Made by a program: the position numbers and the translations under genes. The notes under the pieces are model-generated. The model ran no database searches. It was not told the DNA's origin and worked only from the letters and a program-made list of their open reading frames with translations. Shown one piece after another: positions 26,322 through 34,981 of a stretch of 64,000 nucleotides of DNA. The stretch is from Pseudonocardia halophobica (GTDB lineage Bacteria > Actinomycetota > Actinomycetes > Mycobacteriales > Pseudonocardiaceae), in contig NZ_BSFQ01000012.1 in the NCBI RefSeq assembly GCF_027922425.1, positions 1-64,000 on the forward strand, given 5' to 3'. Numbering within the stretch: the first letter of the stretch is position 1; every line of letters starts with the position of its first letter.

Positions 26322-27413
26322 TCACGCGGCGAGGTCCTCGGCCACCACCCAACGACCGCCTGCCGCCTCGATCTGCGGCATCGACCGTCTGACCTCGTCG
26401 AGAAGATCCGGAACGAACAGGACGACCGTGTCCGGCCTCGACTCGATCAGCGTCGAGGGCGCGACGATCGCGATTCCGCTGCCGGGCATCCGCCGACCCT
26501 CCTTCGCTGGGGATGCATCGCCGACCATCGTCAGCAGGTCGGGGCCGATGCCGGCACGACACAGGAGCGCGACGGCCCGGGAGGCCGCGCTGTAGCCCAC
26601 GACCTGCCGGCCCATATCCCTCTCCCGGCGTAGGAAGGTGCTCAGCGCCTCGGATGAGGTGACGTACGCGAGCTGCAGGCTACGAGCACGCTGCGGGTCG
26701 AGTGCCCCTACACGGATCTCGTCTTGGACGATCTCCTCCACCGAGCGGTCCGGCGCACCGGCACGCGTGGCTCCGAGCAGCACCGTTCCTCCATAGAGGG
26801 GATACTGACGGGCGGTGACCGGAACGAGGCCGACCGAGCGCAGCATGCCGATCAGTGCAGAGGTGGAGTAGTAGGCGAAGTGGCCGTGGCGCAGAGCGTT
26901 CCACTGGCCACGGTGAAGGATCGTTGCGAACGAGTGGTACTGGAAGAAGAGTGTGCCGTCCGGAGCGAGGCTCTCCACCCGTCGGCGTAACGCTGCGGCC
27001 TGATCCGGCTCGTGCATCATCCCGATGTTGTCGATCACAACGTCTGCTGGCTCCCCGGCAGCCGCGACCTGGAGTCCGTGTCCCCGCAGGAGGTCCTCCC
27101 ACCTGCCACCGTGAGGACTCCCGAACTCGCGCATCAACCGTGCACCCGTGAGGAAGCCGGCCGTGGAGAGCGCCCCGACCGCCTCTTCGGCCTGCCGCGC
27201 CAGTGCCTCTGGCTCCTGCCCGCGGGGCTCCTCCGCGGTCGTCGAGTCTTCGACGAGCTGTGCGAGGCGACAGTTTCCACAAAGCCAGAGGGACAGCGGA
27301 TGAAGGACATCGGGTCCGGGGTCGGAGACGAGCGGGAAGGAGTCGCTCGCGGGTTGACGACCGGCGTCGAGGATGACTTCTCCCGTGGTGTGTCGACAGA
27401 AGCGGCAATTCAT
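26322..27413 (-). CDS. C-methyltransferase-like protein (zinc-binding + SAM fold) with altered key residues
   Basis: A 363-residue relative of the deoxysugar C3-methyltransferases. The N-terminal zinc site is present (CRFCRH near 3-8 and CGNCRL), as is the C-terminal domain (ERDMGRQVVGYSAASRAVAL, IAIVAPSTLI). The SAM region is abnormal: the usual EIGSNDGYLL loop reads REFGSPHGGRWEDLL, and the segment after it is shortened. The catalytic YHEH motif reads RHGH in NALRHGHFAYYS, losing the glutamate and tyrosine. It may be inactive or have changed chemistry. ATG 27413 was chosen for the GAGGT upstream and because the zinc motif then sits at residue 3; longer starts at 27467 and 27503 exist. Confidence 0.75.
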   Translation of the reverse strand: MNCRFCRHTTGEVILDAGRQPASDSFPLVSDPGPDVLHPLSLWLCGNCRLAQLVEDSTTAEEPRGQEPEALARQAEEAVGALSTAGFLTGARLMREFGSPHGGRWEDLLRGHGLQVAAAGEPADVVIDNIGMMHEPDQAAALRRRVESLAPDGTLFFQYHSFATILHRGQWNALRHGHFAYYSTSALIGMLRSVGLVPVTARQYPLYGGTVLLGATRAGAPDRSVEEIVQDEIRVGALDPQRARSLQLAYVTSSEALSTFLRRERDMGRQVVGYSAASRAVALLCRAGIGPDLLTMVGDASPAKEGRRMPGSGIAIVAPSTLIESRPDTVVLFVPDLLDEVRRSMPQIEAAGGRWVVAEDLAA

Positions 27414-27553
27414 CCCATGCACCTCAACAGCGAGCGATGTCGGGAGTCTCGGCTTCCATCCGGCCATCGTTACGGCCCACGGACCATGCGGGTCGAGCAG
27501 CACGGTCAGGCGCAGCTGCCCCGTGCATCCCGGGCGTGATCACTCCCCGCGCG

Positions 27554-27970
27554 TCAGCTCATGAGGCCGAGCTGGGTCAGCATGTCCAGCTGGTCGAAGT
27601 AGAGGGTGTGGCCCGTGATCACGCCGTTCTCCACGAGGTAGAGCCCGCAGAAGGGGACACGGACCGGCTTGCCCGTGGCCTCGATCATCTGCCCGTCGGG
27701 TGTCGGGAGGGGGCCGGTGTGGGTGCCCTCGAAGACCGCCTCGAGGAGGACCTGACCGTTCTGACCGAAGAGTCGGCGCTCGACGACGCGGTTGTCGGGG
27801 AATCCGTTCTGGTAGCCGCCCCAGAACATGTGGGCGCCGTCGAGGCCCTCGAGGTGCACGCCGCCAGGGACGTCGAAGACCGACTTGTCCGAGTAGTGTG
27901 CCAGCCAGCCGTCGAGATTCCGGCTGTTCCAGGCCTCGAACTCGTTCCGGACCAGCTGCACGTCGTCCAT
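27554..27970 (-). CDS. SnoaL-like / NTF2-fold protein
   Basis: A 138-residue single-domain protein. It starts DDVQLVRNEFEAWNSRNLDG and continues with HYSDKSVFDVPGG, VVERRLFGQNGQVLLEAVFE and VRVPFCGLYLVENGVITGHT, followed by YFDQLDMLTQLGLM. This is the typical cone-shaped alpha+beta barrel of SnoaL-like proteins, in the sub-group annotated as ester cyclases or nuclear-transport-factor-like. The substrate is unknown; the fold hosts isomerases, hydrolases and binding proteins. ATG 27970 has GAGGTG 6 bases upstream. It stands alone between the glycan locus and a divergent regulator-like gene. Confidence 0.8.
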   Translation of the reverse strand: MDDVQLVRNEFEAWNSRNLDGWLAHYSDKSVFDVPGGVHLEGLDGAHMFWGGYQNGFPDNRVVERRLFGQNGQVLLEAVFEGTHTGPLPTPDGQMIEATGKPVRVPFCGLYLVENGVITGHTLYFDQLDMLTQLGLMS

Positions 27971-28097
27971 CGTCAGCACCTCGTCTCGCAGGGGAGACCA
28001 GGGTCCTCCTCGCCGGGCGTCCTGTCGCTGCGCAGAACTGCGTACGCGTAACGGACTGCTCACCGTCGGCGAATTCCGGGCCGGGAGAGGAGGCGCC

Positions 28098-28739
28098 GTG
28101 CTCGCGGACATCACCGGGCTGATCGGGGTGTTGATCTGGCCGGCGCTCGTGCTCGTCGTGGTCGTGCTGTTCCGGAAGCCGCTGACCAACCTCCTGTCCG
28201 GGTCGCTGACGGTGAAGGGGCCGGGCGGGCTGGAGATCTCGGCGTCGAGCAGGCAGCAGGCCGCGACCGCGCTGACCCAGGCCACGGTGGCCAAGGGGGC
28301 GCCGCCGATGGACCAGAAGGCGGCACTGGACCGCGTCGACGACGCCGCGCGGACGTTGCAGGACGTCGGGGGCCGGGCCCGGTTGCTGTGGGTCGACGAC
28401 CATCCCAGCGGCAACCGGCACGAGGCGACGGCGCTGGAGGCCGTCGGCATCGACGTCGAGCTCAGCCCGTCGACCGAGGACGCCCTGGAGCGCACACAGC
28501 GCAACCGGTACGACGTGATCGTCTCTGATATGGAGCGCCTGCAGCACCCGCAGGCGGGCTACGACCTGCTGCAGAAGCTGCGGTCGTCGGGTGTGCACAC
28601 CCCGTTCATCGTCTATGCCCCGACCGGGCGGCCGGAGCGCTTCGACGAGGCGGTGCAGCACGGGGCCGACGGGTGGGCGGACACACCCGAGCAGCTCATG
28701 CAGATGGTGCTCGCCGCCGTGCGGCGGGAGCGGAGCTGA
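28098..28739 (+). CDS. Membrane-anchored response-regulator receiver domain protein
   Basis: A 213-residue protein with one N-terminal membrane helix (about 6-25), a linker, and a receiver domain (about 95-210). The acidic pair D100/D101 lies in LLWVDDHPSG and the phosphorylatable D144 in YDVIVSDMERLQ. The usual Thr/Ser and Lys switch residues are not in place: IVYAPTGRP, then HGADGWADTPEQL where GAxxxxxKP is expected. There is no output domain. Receiver domains fixed to the membrane are rare. No kinase gene lies beside it. GTG 28098 has GAGAGGAGG 5 bases upstream. Confidence 0.75.
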   Translation: MLADITGLIGVLIWPALVLVVVVLFRKPLTNLLSGSLTVKGPGGLEISASSRQQAATALTQATVAKGAPPMDQKAALDRVDDAARTLQDVGGRARLLWVDDHPSGNRHEATALEAVGIDVELSPSTEDALERTQRNRYDVIVSDMERLQHPQAGYDLLQKLRSSGVHTPFIVYAPTGRPERFDEAVQHGADGWADTPEQLMQMVLAAVRRERS

Positions 28740-28745
28740 CTCGGG

Positions 28746-29477
28746 TCAGGAGCGGTCGTAGGCCTGCCTGACGACGCCGTCGACCGACGAGCGGGGTGCG
28801 GGCACGGTTCCAGCGGGGGCGGACCGGCGCTCCGCGAACAACGCCCTGACCAGCCGCGAGTTCTCGGCCAGCGAGTTCGTCGGGTACGGCTGGTGCCACG
28901 GCGCCGCCCGGATGCCCGGGACCTCGTACACGGCCAGTCCCTCCTGGGCCGCACGGGCGGCCAGGAGGAGCTCGAAGCCGGCGGCGTGCCGGGTGAGGTC
29001 GGGTAGCCCGAGCCGGGGAAGGGTCGAGCGACGGAGGGCCGTCACGCCGCACCACGGATCCGTGACGCGCGTGCCGAGACGGGCGGAGGCGACGGCCGCG
29101 AGGGCGGCGTCGGCCACCGAACGCCGGGCGGGGCGCGAGCCCCTGGCCACGTCGAAGTCGTCGAGGGCCATGACCATCCGGGGGACCTCGGTCGGGCAGG
29201 TGGACCCGTCGGCGTCGAGCAGGACGAGCGCGTCGCCGCGGGCCGCGTGCATACCCGCGACCATGCTGGTCCCGCGGTTCCACCCCTGCGTGACGACCCG
29301 GGAGTCCGGCCGGACGCGGCGGACGGTGTCGAGCGTGTCGTCGACCGAGCCGCCGTCGGAGACCACCACCTCGTACCCGGGGTCCAGCTCCGTGAGGAGG
29401 CGTTCGACGTTGCGGCGCTCGTTGAGCGTCGGGACGACCACCGAGACCGCCGGCCGCGCAGTGCCCGAACCGTGCAT
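28746..29477 (-). CDS. GT2 glycosyltransferase, dolichyl-phosphate-mannose-synthase-like (paralogue A)
   Basis: A 243-residue GT-A enzyme: VSVVVPTLNERRNVERLL, YEVVVSDGGSVDDTLDTVR, then LVLLDADGSTCPTEVPRM with the DAD metal motif, and TDPWCGVTALRRSTLPRLGLP. It is soluble, and the type often transfers a sugar to polyprenyl phosphate. It is closely similar along its length to the gene at 37818-38642; the pair brackets the phosphonate cassette on the same strand. ATG 29477 has GGGGAG 7 bases upstream. Its 3' end faces the receiver-domain gene with a 6-base gap. Confidence 0.85.
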   Translation of the reverse strand: MHGSGTARPAVSVVVPTLNERRNVERLLTELDPGYEVVVSDGGSVDDTLDTVRRVRPDSRVVTQGWNRGTSMVAGMHAARGDALVLLDADGSTCPTEVPRMVMALDDFDVARGSRPARRSVADAALAAVASARLGTRVTDPWCGVTALRRSTLPRLGLPDLTRHAAGFELLLAARAAQEGLAVYEVPGIRAAPWHQPYPTNSLAENSRLVRALFAERRSAPAGTVPAPRSSVDGVVRQAYDRS

Positions 29478-29630
29478 GTCGTCACTCCCCACGTCGGCAG
29501 CGCCCGACCGCCACGGGCGCAGGGACGGTGACGTCGCACCGACCCGTATCGCGCCTATCGACGCCGAAGCGACACGCGTTACACAAGGTCCACTTCTGTA
29601 AACCGGCGAACGGCGCGCAGCGGACCAGCC

Positions 29631-30695
29631 TCACATCTCGCCGAGCCCTGCCACCCGCTTGACCAGCGCCTCCGCTCGGATGCGGGCTTCGTGACCAAGG
29701 CGGGCGGGCAGGCGACGGGCGCGCAGCTCGTGGGTGTGGTGGAGCGTGGCGCCGAGCTTGGTCTTGAAGGCCGCGAGCGCGGAGTCCGGGTGCGCGCCGC
29801 CCATGTCGTACCAGTGGCGCCCCTGGTCGCAGGCGTCCTCGATCGCGAGGCGGTGCAGCAGGTCGTTGGCCCGCAGCGGGGTCGCGACGTCCTTGTCCAT
29901 CGCGCCGCGCCAGTACTTCGCGTGCCCGCCCGCGCTCAGCACGATGATCACCGCGACCGGTTCGCCGTCCCGGCGGGCGACCCAGGTCGCGCAGTCCTTG
30001 CCGAACGCGGCGGCGACGAGCGCGACCTGCGCCGGGGTGGAGCTGACCCGGCTCATCCGCCACCGGCTGAGCCACACCGGCTCACCCTCGGTCGCGGCGC
30101 GGCGGTGGACCGAGCGCTCGTGCAGCTCGTCGTAGACGTGGGCGAGCCGGCCGGTGCGGTCGACCTCCACCTCGACGCCGAGCTTCTCGGCCTTGCGCAT
30201 CGCCGTCCGTGCCGTCCCGCGGAAGCGCCGCGACCACACCTCGTCGAACCCGCCGGCGAGGTCCAGCAGGTAGCTGCCACCCGCCTCCACGGCGTACCCG
30301 GCACGGGATGCCGCGGAGAGCCAGGCCGGGTCGGCCTCCGGGCGCAGCGTCACCTCGGTCGACAACGTCCCGCGGTGGGCGGCGTCCCGCCACACGAACT
30401 CCGCCTCGTCGACCGTGATCCGGCCGTCCGTGCTGATCGGACCGCCCGTGCCCCAGATCTGCGGCCAGCTCGAGACCACCCTCGCGGCCGCCGCCGACCG
30501 GCGTCGCCGGACCAGGGGGAGCACGACCTGCCGTCCGGACGGAAAGGCGTAGTGCACACTCGCGTCCGCGAAGCGGCCGTCGGCGAGGACGGCCTCCCGC
30601 CACGGCAACGACTGCCCGACGACGGCCGCCTCGTCCGTCTCGAGCACCGACCGCCACAGCGTGGTCGGCACCGGGGAGGTGACGCGAGGCGTCAC
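29631..30695 (-). CDS. FemAB/GNAT-type acyltransferase (BioF2-like acetyltransferase domain)
   Basis: A 354-residue protein with a double GNAT-like fold. Its C-terminal half is recognisable: FDEVWSRRFRGTARTAMRKAEKLGVEVE, then ATWVARRDGEPVAVIIVLSA, AKYWRGAMDKD, LRANDLLHRLAIEDAC and YDMGGAHPDSALAAFKTKLG. This pattern belongs to FemAB-related proteins that acylate or aminoacylate amines. In this cassette the natural acceptor would be the free amine of 2-aminoethylphosphonate or an amino sugar; that is inference. GTG 30695 overlaps the transaminase stop (GTGA), so it is the last coupled gene after phosphonate synthesis. Confidence 0.75.
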   Translation of the reverse strand: MTPRVTSPVPTTLWRSVLETDEAAVVGQSLPWREAVLADGRFADASVHYAFPSGRQVVLPLVRRRRSAAAARVVSSWPQIWGTGGPISTDGRITVDEAEFVWRDAAHRGTLSTEVTLRPEADPAWLSAASRAGYAVEAGGSYLLDLAGGFDEVWSRRFRGTARTAMRKAEKLGVEVEVDRTGRLAHVYDELHERSVHRRAATEGEPVWLSRWRMSRVSSTPAQVALVAAAFGKDCATWVARRDGEPVAVIIVLSAGGHAKYWRGAMDKDVATPLRANDLLHRLAIEDACDQGRHWYDMGGAHPDSALAAFKTKLGATLHHTHELRARRLPARLGHEARIRAEALVKRVAGLGEM

Positions 30696-31762
30696 GAGAA
30701 CGTCTTCGTCAGGGCTCCGACCAAGCGCTCGACGTCCGCGTCGTGCAGGTCCCCCATGGTCGAGATCCGGAAGATCGACTTGGCGAGCTTGCCCTGACCG
30801 GCGTAGATCACGAAGCCCTCGTCCTTGAGCCCGTCGTGGAGGTCGGTGTAGGTGACGCTGTCGGGCAGCCGGTACGAGCGCAGGACGACCGAGCTCGTGC
30901 CGGCCGGCAGCAGGGGCGCGACGCCGACCCGCCGCAGGCCCTCGCCCGCGGCGTCGGCGTAGCGGGCGTAGCGCGCGTGCCGCTCGCGCCACCCGCCTTC
31001 CTCCCGCAGCTCCGCCAGCGCCTCGACCAGCGCGTACAGGCTCTGCACGGCCGGGGTGAAGGGCGTGTTCCGCTGGTCCTGCAGCGTGGCCAGCCGGGTC
31101 AGGTCCAGGTAGTAGGCCCGCTGCGCCGCCGAGGCGAGCGCCGCGCGCCGCACCACGGCGAACGCGATGCCGGGGACACCGTGCAGGCACTTGTTGGCCG
31201 TGCCGGCGACGGCGTCGATCGGCAGGCCGAAGTCGATCTCCTCGCCGCCGAAGCTGCTGACCCCGTCGACGAGCAGCCGCACGCCGTGCGCCCGACACAC
31301 CGCGCCGATCGCGGCGAGATCCGTGAGCCGGCCGGTCGTGGTCTCGTGCTGGACGACGGCGACGTGCGTCACCGCCGGGGACCCGGCCAGCCGCGCCGCG
31401 AGGGCGTCGAGATCGGGCCCCGCGAGCCAGTCCCCGGCCAGCGTCTCGTGGGCGATCCCGTGGCACTCCGCGATCGCGGTCATCCGCTCGCCGTAGACCC
31501 CGTTCTCCAGCACCAGCAGCCGGCCGTCCGCCGGCACCACGGACGCGACCATGCTCTCCACCGCCGCGGTGCCCGATCCGGTGAGCAGCACGGCGGCCCA
31601 CTCCGCGGGATCCAGGTCGTAGACCGCGAGCAGCCCGGCCCGGGCCGCGTCCTGCAGGTCGAAGAACTCGGGCTCACGGTGGCAGAGGTCGGGTCCGAGC
31701 AGGCTCTCCCGCACGCGCGGCGACAGCGTGACGGGGCCGGGGTTCAGCAGGAACACGGTCAC
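30692..31762 (-). CDS. phnW: 2-aminoethylphosphonate-pyruvate transaminase (PhnW-like)
   Basis: A 356-residue class V PLP enzyme. It opens FLLNPGPVTLSPRVRESLLG with DLCHREPEFFDL, the hallmark of AEP transaminases. TGSGTAAVES (61-70) binds phosphate, VDGVSSFGGEEIDF carries the PLP aspartate, and K191 in GTANKCLHGVPG is the Schiff-base lysine. In catabolism it makes phosphonoacetaldehyde; next to PEP mutase and phosphonopyruvate decarboxylase it must run the other way and make 2-aminoethylphosphonate. GTG 31762 overlaps the stop of the nucleotidyltransferase (GTGA). That pairing matches known CTP:AEP activation systems, where the two domains are neighbours or fused. Confidence 0.9.
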   Translation of the reverse strand: MTVFLLNPGPVTLSPRVRESLLGPDLCHREPEFFDLQDAARAGLLAVYDLDPAEWAAVLLTGSGTAAVESMVASVVPADGRLLVLENGVYGERMTAIAECHGIAHETLAGDWLAGPDLDALAARLAGSPAVTHVAVVQHETTTGRLTDLAAIGAVCRAHGVRLLVDGVSSFGGEEIDFGLPIDAVAGTANKCLHGVPGIAFAVVRRAALASAAQRAYYLDLTRLATLQDQRNTPFTPAVQSLYALVEALAELREEGGWRERHARYARYADAAGEGLRRVGVAPLLPAGTSSVVLRSYRLPDSVTYTDLHDGLKDEGFVIYAGQGKLAKSIFRISTMGDLHDADVERLVGALTKTFS

Positions 31763-32532
31763 ACCTCGAGGCTCAGGCGGGGGAGCACGTCCGCGCGGGC
31801 GCGCTCGACGTCGTGCGGGAAGTCGATCTCGGTCCAGGGGGCGCCGGTGACGTCGACCGCGGCGAACAGGTGCTCGCCCGCCCGCAGCAGGTCCCGCACC
31901 GCGTCCTCGTGCGGCAGCGCCGCGCCGCCGGCCACGACGCTCGCCCGCACGATCCCGGCGAGCGCGGCGGCGGCCGCCTCGCCGAGGCGGAAGAAGCCGA
32001 CGGACTCGCCGACGGTGTCGTGCGGCAGGTCGGGATCCGGCTGTTTGGCGAGGTCGACGGGCACCCCGTCCCGCAGCAGCACCTTGACCGGTTCCTCGCC
32101 GGGCTCGAAGTCCCGGTCGACGAGCAGGGCGTTCGCCGACGGCGCGTGGACGAGAGGGGCCAGGACGCGCGCGTCGCACAGCACGTCCGCGTCCATGAGC
32201 AGGACGGACCCGCCCGCGGTGAGCTGCGGCCCCACCACGTCGACGGTGAGCATGCTGCCGAGCTCGTAGCGCTCGTTCACGACGAGCGTGGGCCGCGGCA
32301 GGTCGAGGCGGTCGACCTCGCGCTCGATCTCCTCGTGGGCGAACCCCGTCGCGACCACCACCTCCGGCACCCCGCAGGCCTTCAGCTCGCGGAGCTGACG
32401 TTCGAGCAGCGTCATGCCGCCGAACTCCAGCAGGCACTTCGGCCCGGGCCGGGTCTCGACGTCGAGCCGCTGCCCGCGGCCGGCGGCGAGGATCACCGCT
32501 CGCTTCACGTCGTCGGGCTCACTCGTCCTCAC
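31759..32532 (-). CDS. Nucleotidyltransferase, probable CTP:2-aminoethylphosphonate cytidylyltransferase
   Basis: A 257-residue GT-A-fold nucleotidyltransferase. It shows AVILAAGRGQRL near 12-23, GPKCLLEFGGMTLLERQL, VVNERYELGSM, and LLMDADVLCD with the metal-binding Asp. It resembles phosphocholine cytidylyltransferases (LicC type) and the AEP cytidylyltransferase PntC rather than hexose-1-phosphate enzymes. Coupling to the AEP transaminase makes CDP-AEP the expected product. GTG 32532 is chosen because GGAGG lies 5 bases upstream; GTG 32538 would sit on that site. It starts within the end of the flippase gene. Confidence 0.82.
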   Translation of the reverse strand: MRTSEPDDVKRAVILAAGRGQRLDVETRPGPKCLLEFGGMTLLERQLRELKACGVPEVVVATGFAHEEIEREVDRLDLPRPTLVVNERYELGSMLTVDVVGPQLTAGGSVLLMDADVLCDARVLAPLVHAPSANALLVDRDFEPGEEPVKVLLRDGVPVDLAKQPDPDLPHDTVGESVGFFRLGEAAAAALAGIVRASVVAGGAALPHEDAVRDLLRAGEHLFAAVDVTGAPWTEIDFPHDVERARADVLPRLSLEV

Positions 32533-33769
32533 GGACACCTCCGGGGGTACGGGTGCCGCTGCGGGCGGCCATGACGAACAGGACCGCGGTGGACAGGACC
32601 AGGAGCCCGGCCGCGGTCCACGCGTAGAGGATCAGCTCGTGCCGGGTCAGCACGAGCACGCACACGACGGCGACGACCGGGGCCGACACCGCGCGGACCG
32701 TCACCAGCAGCCCGCTGGCCCCCGAGGTCAGCATGGTCAGCGTGGCCGCCCGCCCCAACGCGGACGCCGCGGCGTACACCGCGACCGCGAGTGCGACCGG
32801 GGCCGCGATCGCCCAGGAGTCGCCGACGAGGGCCTGGCCCACCGGGACCGGCACGAACGTCAGGGCCAGCCCGATCGCGAGGGCGAGCCCGGCGACGGCG
32901 CCGAACGGGCGGGCCGCCCACCAGACCTTCCGCGCGGGCGTGAGCGGGAGGTCGCGCATCTTCGGGAGCACCGTCATGCTCAGCGCGATCGCGAGCGTGC
33001 TGATCGGACCCAGTGCCGACTGGGCGAGGCGGAGGCCGCCGAGCGCCTGGGCAGACAGGAACACCGCGGTGAGCAGGGTGAGGAGCTGGTCGAGGCCGGT
33101 CGAGATCACGTAGTCGCCGGCGAGGTTGGCGCTGACCCGTCGCGGCCACGGCCGGCGCCAGCTGGTCCACCGCGACGACCACGGAGGCAGGACGACGAGG
33201 CAGGCGGCCCACGGCCCCGCGCCGAGCCCGAGGATGGTCACCAGCGGACCGAGGCCCAGGGCCAGCGCGGTCCCGACCCAGCCGATGGTCACCACACCGG
33301 CGACGAGGTCCCCGGGCAGGAGCCGCAGGTAGGCGGAGCGTCCCTGGTAGTGCATTCGTACGGCGTCCCAGTACAGGCACCCCGGCAGGACGAGGCCGGT
33401 GCCCAGGACGACGGTCCGCAGCTCCCCGGAGAGGAGCAGGGCTCCCAGCAGCCCGACGAGCAGCGCCCCGGCCCCGAAGAGCAGCTCCAGCCGGCGCACC
33501 TCCGCGACCGGGCGGGTCGGGTCGACCGTGCGGTCCGCGACGATGGGGGTGAGGACGGTGGCCTGCGCGACGCCGACGCAGAACAGCACGGCCAGCTGCG
33601 CCGAGGCGAACAGGCCGAACGCCGCCGGTGGCAGGGAGCGCGACGCGAGCACGACGACGGCCAGGCTCGTGAGGGCGACGAGGGCCTGGTTGGGTGCGGC
33701 GGTCTGCGCCAGCCGGGCCACCGGGCGGGGCAGGCGCGCGAGGAGGTGCGGAGCCGGGGCCTCCGGCAT
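32519..33769 (-). CDS. Flippase-like polytopic membrane protein (MOP superfamily) of the phosphonate cassette
   Basis: A 416-residue protein with about twelve hydrophobic segments. It begins ALVALTSLAVVVLASRSLPP and AAFGLFASAQLAVLFCVGVA, the pattern of polysaccharide transporters. Basic loops with ARKVWWAARP and a GDYVISTGLDQLLTLLTAVF helix fit the family. It would export a lipid-linked glycan, with or without its phosphonate, made by this cassette. ATG 33769 overlaps the phosphonopyruvate decarboxylase stop (TGATG). The similarity to the flippase at 20707-21951 is low by eye. Confidence 0.8.
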   Translation of the reverse strand: MPEAPAPHLLARLPRPVARLAQTAAPNQALVALTSLAVVVLASRSLPPAAFGLFASAQLAVLFCVGVAQATVLTPIVADRTVDPTRPVAEVRRLELLFGAGALLVGLLGALLLSGELRTVVLGTGLVLPGCLYWDAVRMHYQGRSAYLRLLPGDLVAGVVTIGWVGTALALGLGPLVTILGLGAGPWAACLVVLPPWSSRWTSWRRPWPRRVSANLAGDYVISTGLDQLLTLLTAVFLSAQALGGLRLAQSALGPISTLAIALSMTVLPKMRDLPLTPARKVWWAARPFGAVAGLALAIGLALTFVPVPVGQALVGDSWAIAAPVALAVAVYAAASALGRAATLTMLTSGASGLLVTVRAVSAPVVAVVCVLVLTRHELILYAWTAAGLLVLSTAVLFVMAARSGTRTPGGVREDE

Positions 33770-34956
33770 CACCGGCCCGGCTCCGCCGCGGACGGCTCCG
33801 CGACCCGCTCGGCGAGGTGGGACATCAGGCGGCGGGCGACCTCGGGGGGCGTGACCGTCGGCCGGGGGAGGTCCTTCGGCGTCCCGGTCCCGATCCGCAG
33901 GCGCGCGAAGCGGGGCCCCTCGGCCGCGGGCGCCTCGAGCAGGGCGTCGACCAGGCCGGGATCGTCCCCCTCCAGGGCCACGGGGTAGCCGCAGGCGGCG
34001 GCGACGCCGGCGAACGACACGTTCGGTGACACGGTGGCCTGGCCGCCCGTCGACTCGTGCGCGCCGTTGTCCAGCAGCAGGTGGGTGAGGTTGGGCGGGC
34101 CGTACGTGCCGAGCGTGGCGAACGCGCCCATCCGCATCAGGGCGGCGCCGTCCCCGTCGAGGGCGACCACGTGCACGTCCGGCCGAGCCAGGGCCAGGCC
34201 GAGGGCGAGCAGCGCCACACAGCCCATCGAGCCGACCATGTAGAGCTGGTGGGGCCGGTCGGCGAGCGCGTAGAGCTCGCGGCCGCAGTAGCCCGTGGAG
34301 GCCAGCACCACGGTCGAGTCCTCGGGCGTCCGGTCGATCACCCGCTGCAGTGCCTCCCGCCGGGTCGGCAGGGCTCCGGCGGGAGCGCAGGCCGCCTCCG
34401 GTGCCGGGGCGGCGCCGGGCACGCCCGGCGGGCGCACCCCGTCGCGCAACGCGTACGGGGCGACGGTCCCCTTGTGCATCACCAGCGCGTAGGGGCGCCC
34501 GGTGCTGTCCATGTGCGCCACGGCGGCGTCGAGCGCCGGGCCGACGGCCGCGTCCTCGGACGGGAAGTCCGCCCACGGGATCTCCATCGTCTCGAGCATC
34601 TGCGGGGTGATCCGCCCCATCAGCTCGTGCTGCGGCTCGTCCGGGTTCCCGGGCTCGCCACGCCAGGTCACGATCAGCAGCTGCGGGAGACGGAAGGTCC
34701 AGGTCAGCGAGGTCAGGGGGCTGACCGCGTTGCCCAGCCCGGAGTTCTGCAGCATCGTCACCGCGCGCCCGCCGCCGAGGGTCACGCCGGCGGAGATCGC
34801 CACGGCGTCGCCCTCGTTGGCGGCGGACAGGTACTGCAGCCGGTCGGCCTGCAGCACGTAGTTGATGAACGGGGTGAGGTACGAGCAGGGCACGCCGGTG
34901 TACCAGGCGAACCCGCGCGCCCGGGCCTCGTCGACGAAGGTCTCGGCGGCGATCAC
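33769..34956 (-). CDS. ppd: Phosphonopyruvate decarboxylase
   Basis: A TPP-dependent enzyme that decarboxylates phosphonopyruvate to phosphonoacetaldehyde, pulling the unfavourable PEP mutase step forward. The 395-residue protein has the N-terminal YTGVPCSYLTPFINYV, the activating glutamate E48 in AANEGDAVAISAG, and MLQNSGLGNAVSPLTSL. The C-terminal TPP motif GDG (268-270) ends at N297 in LLLDNGAHESTGGQ. Length and motifs match Ppd. GTG 34956 follows GGGAG by 6 bases, 25 bases after the PEP mutase stop. Longer frames upstream overlap PEP mutase and lack a start signal. Confidence 0.93.
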   Translation of the reverse strand: MIAAETFVDEARARGFAWYTGVPCSYLTPFINYVLQADRLQYLSAANEGDAVAISAGVTLGGGRAVTMLQNSGLGNAVSPLTSLTWTFRLPQLLIVTWRGEPGNPDEPQHELMGRITPQMLETMEIPWADFPSEDAAVGPALDAAVAHMDSTGRPYALVMHKGTVAPYALRDGVRPPGVPGAAPAPEAACAPAGALPTRREALQRVIDRTPEDSTVVLASTGYCGRELYALADRPHQLYMVGSMGCVALLALGLALARPDVHVVALDGDGAALMRMGAFATLGTYGPPNLTHLLLDNGAHESTGGQATVSPNVSFAGVAAACGYPVALEGDDPGLVDALLEAPAAEGPRFARLRIGTGTPKDLPRPTVTPPEVARRLMSHLAERVAEPSAAEPGR

Positions 34957-34981
34957 GCGGTGCTCCCGTCGGGGTCGGGAC

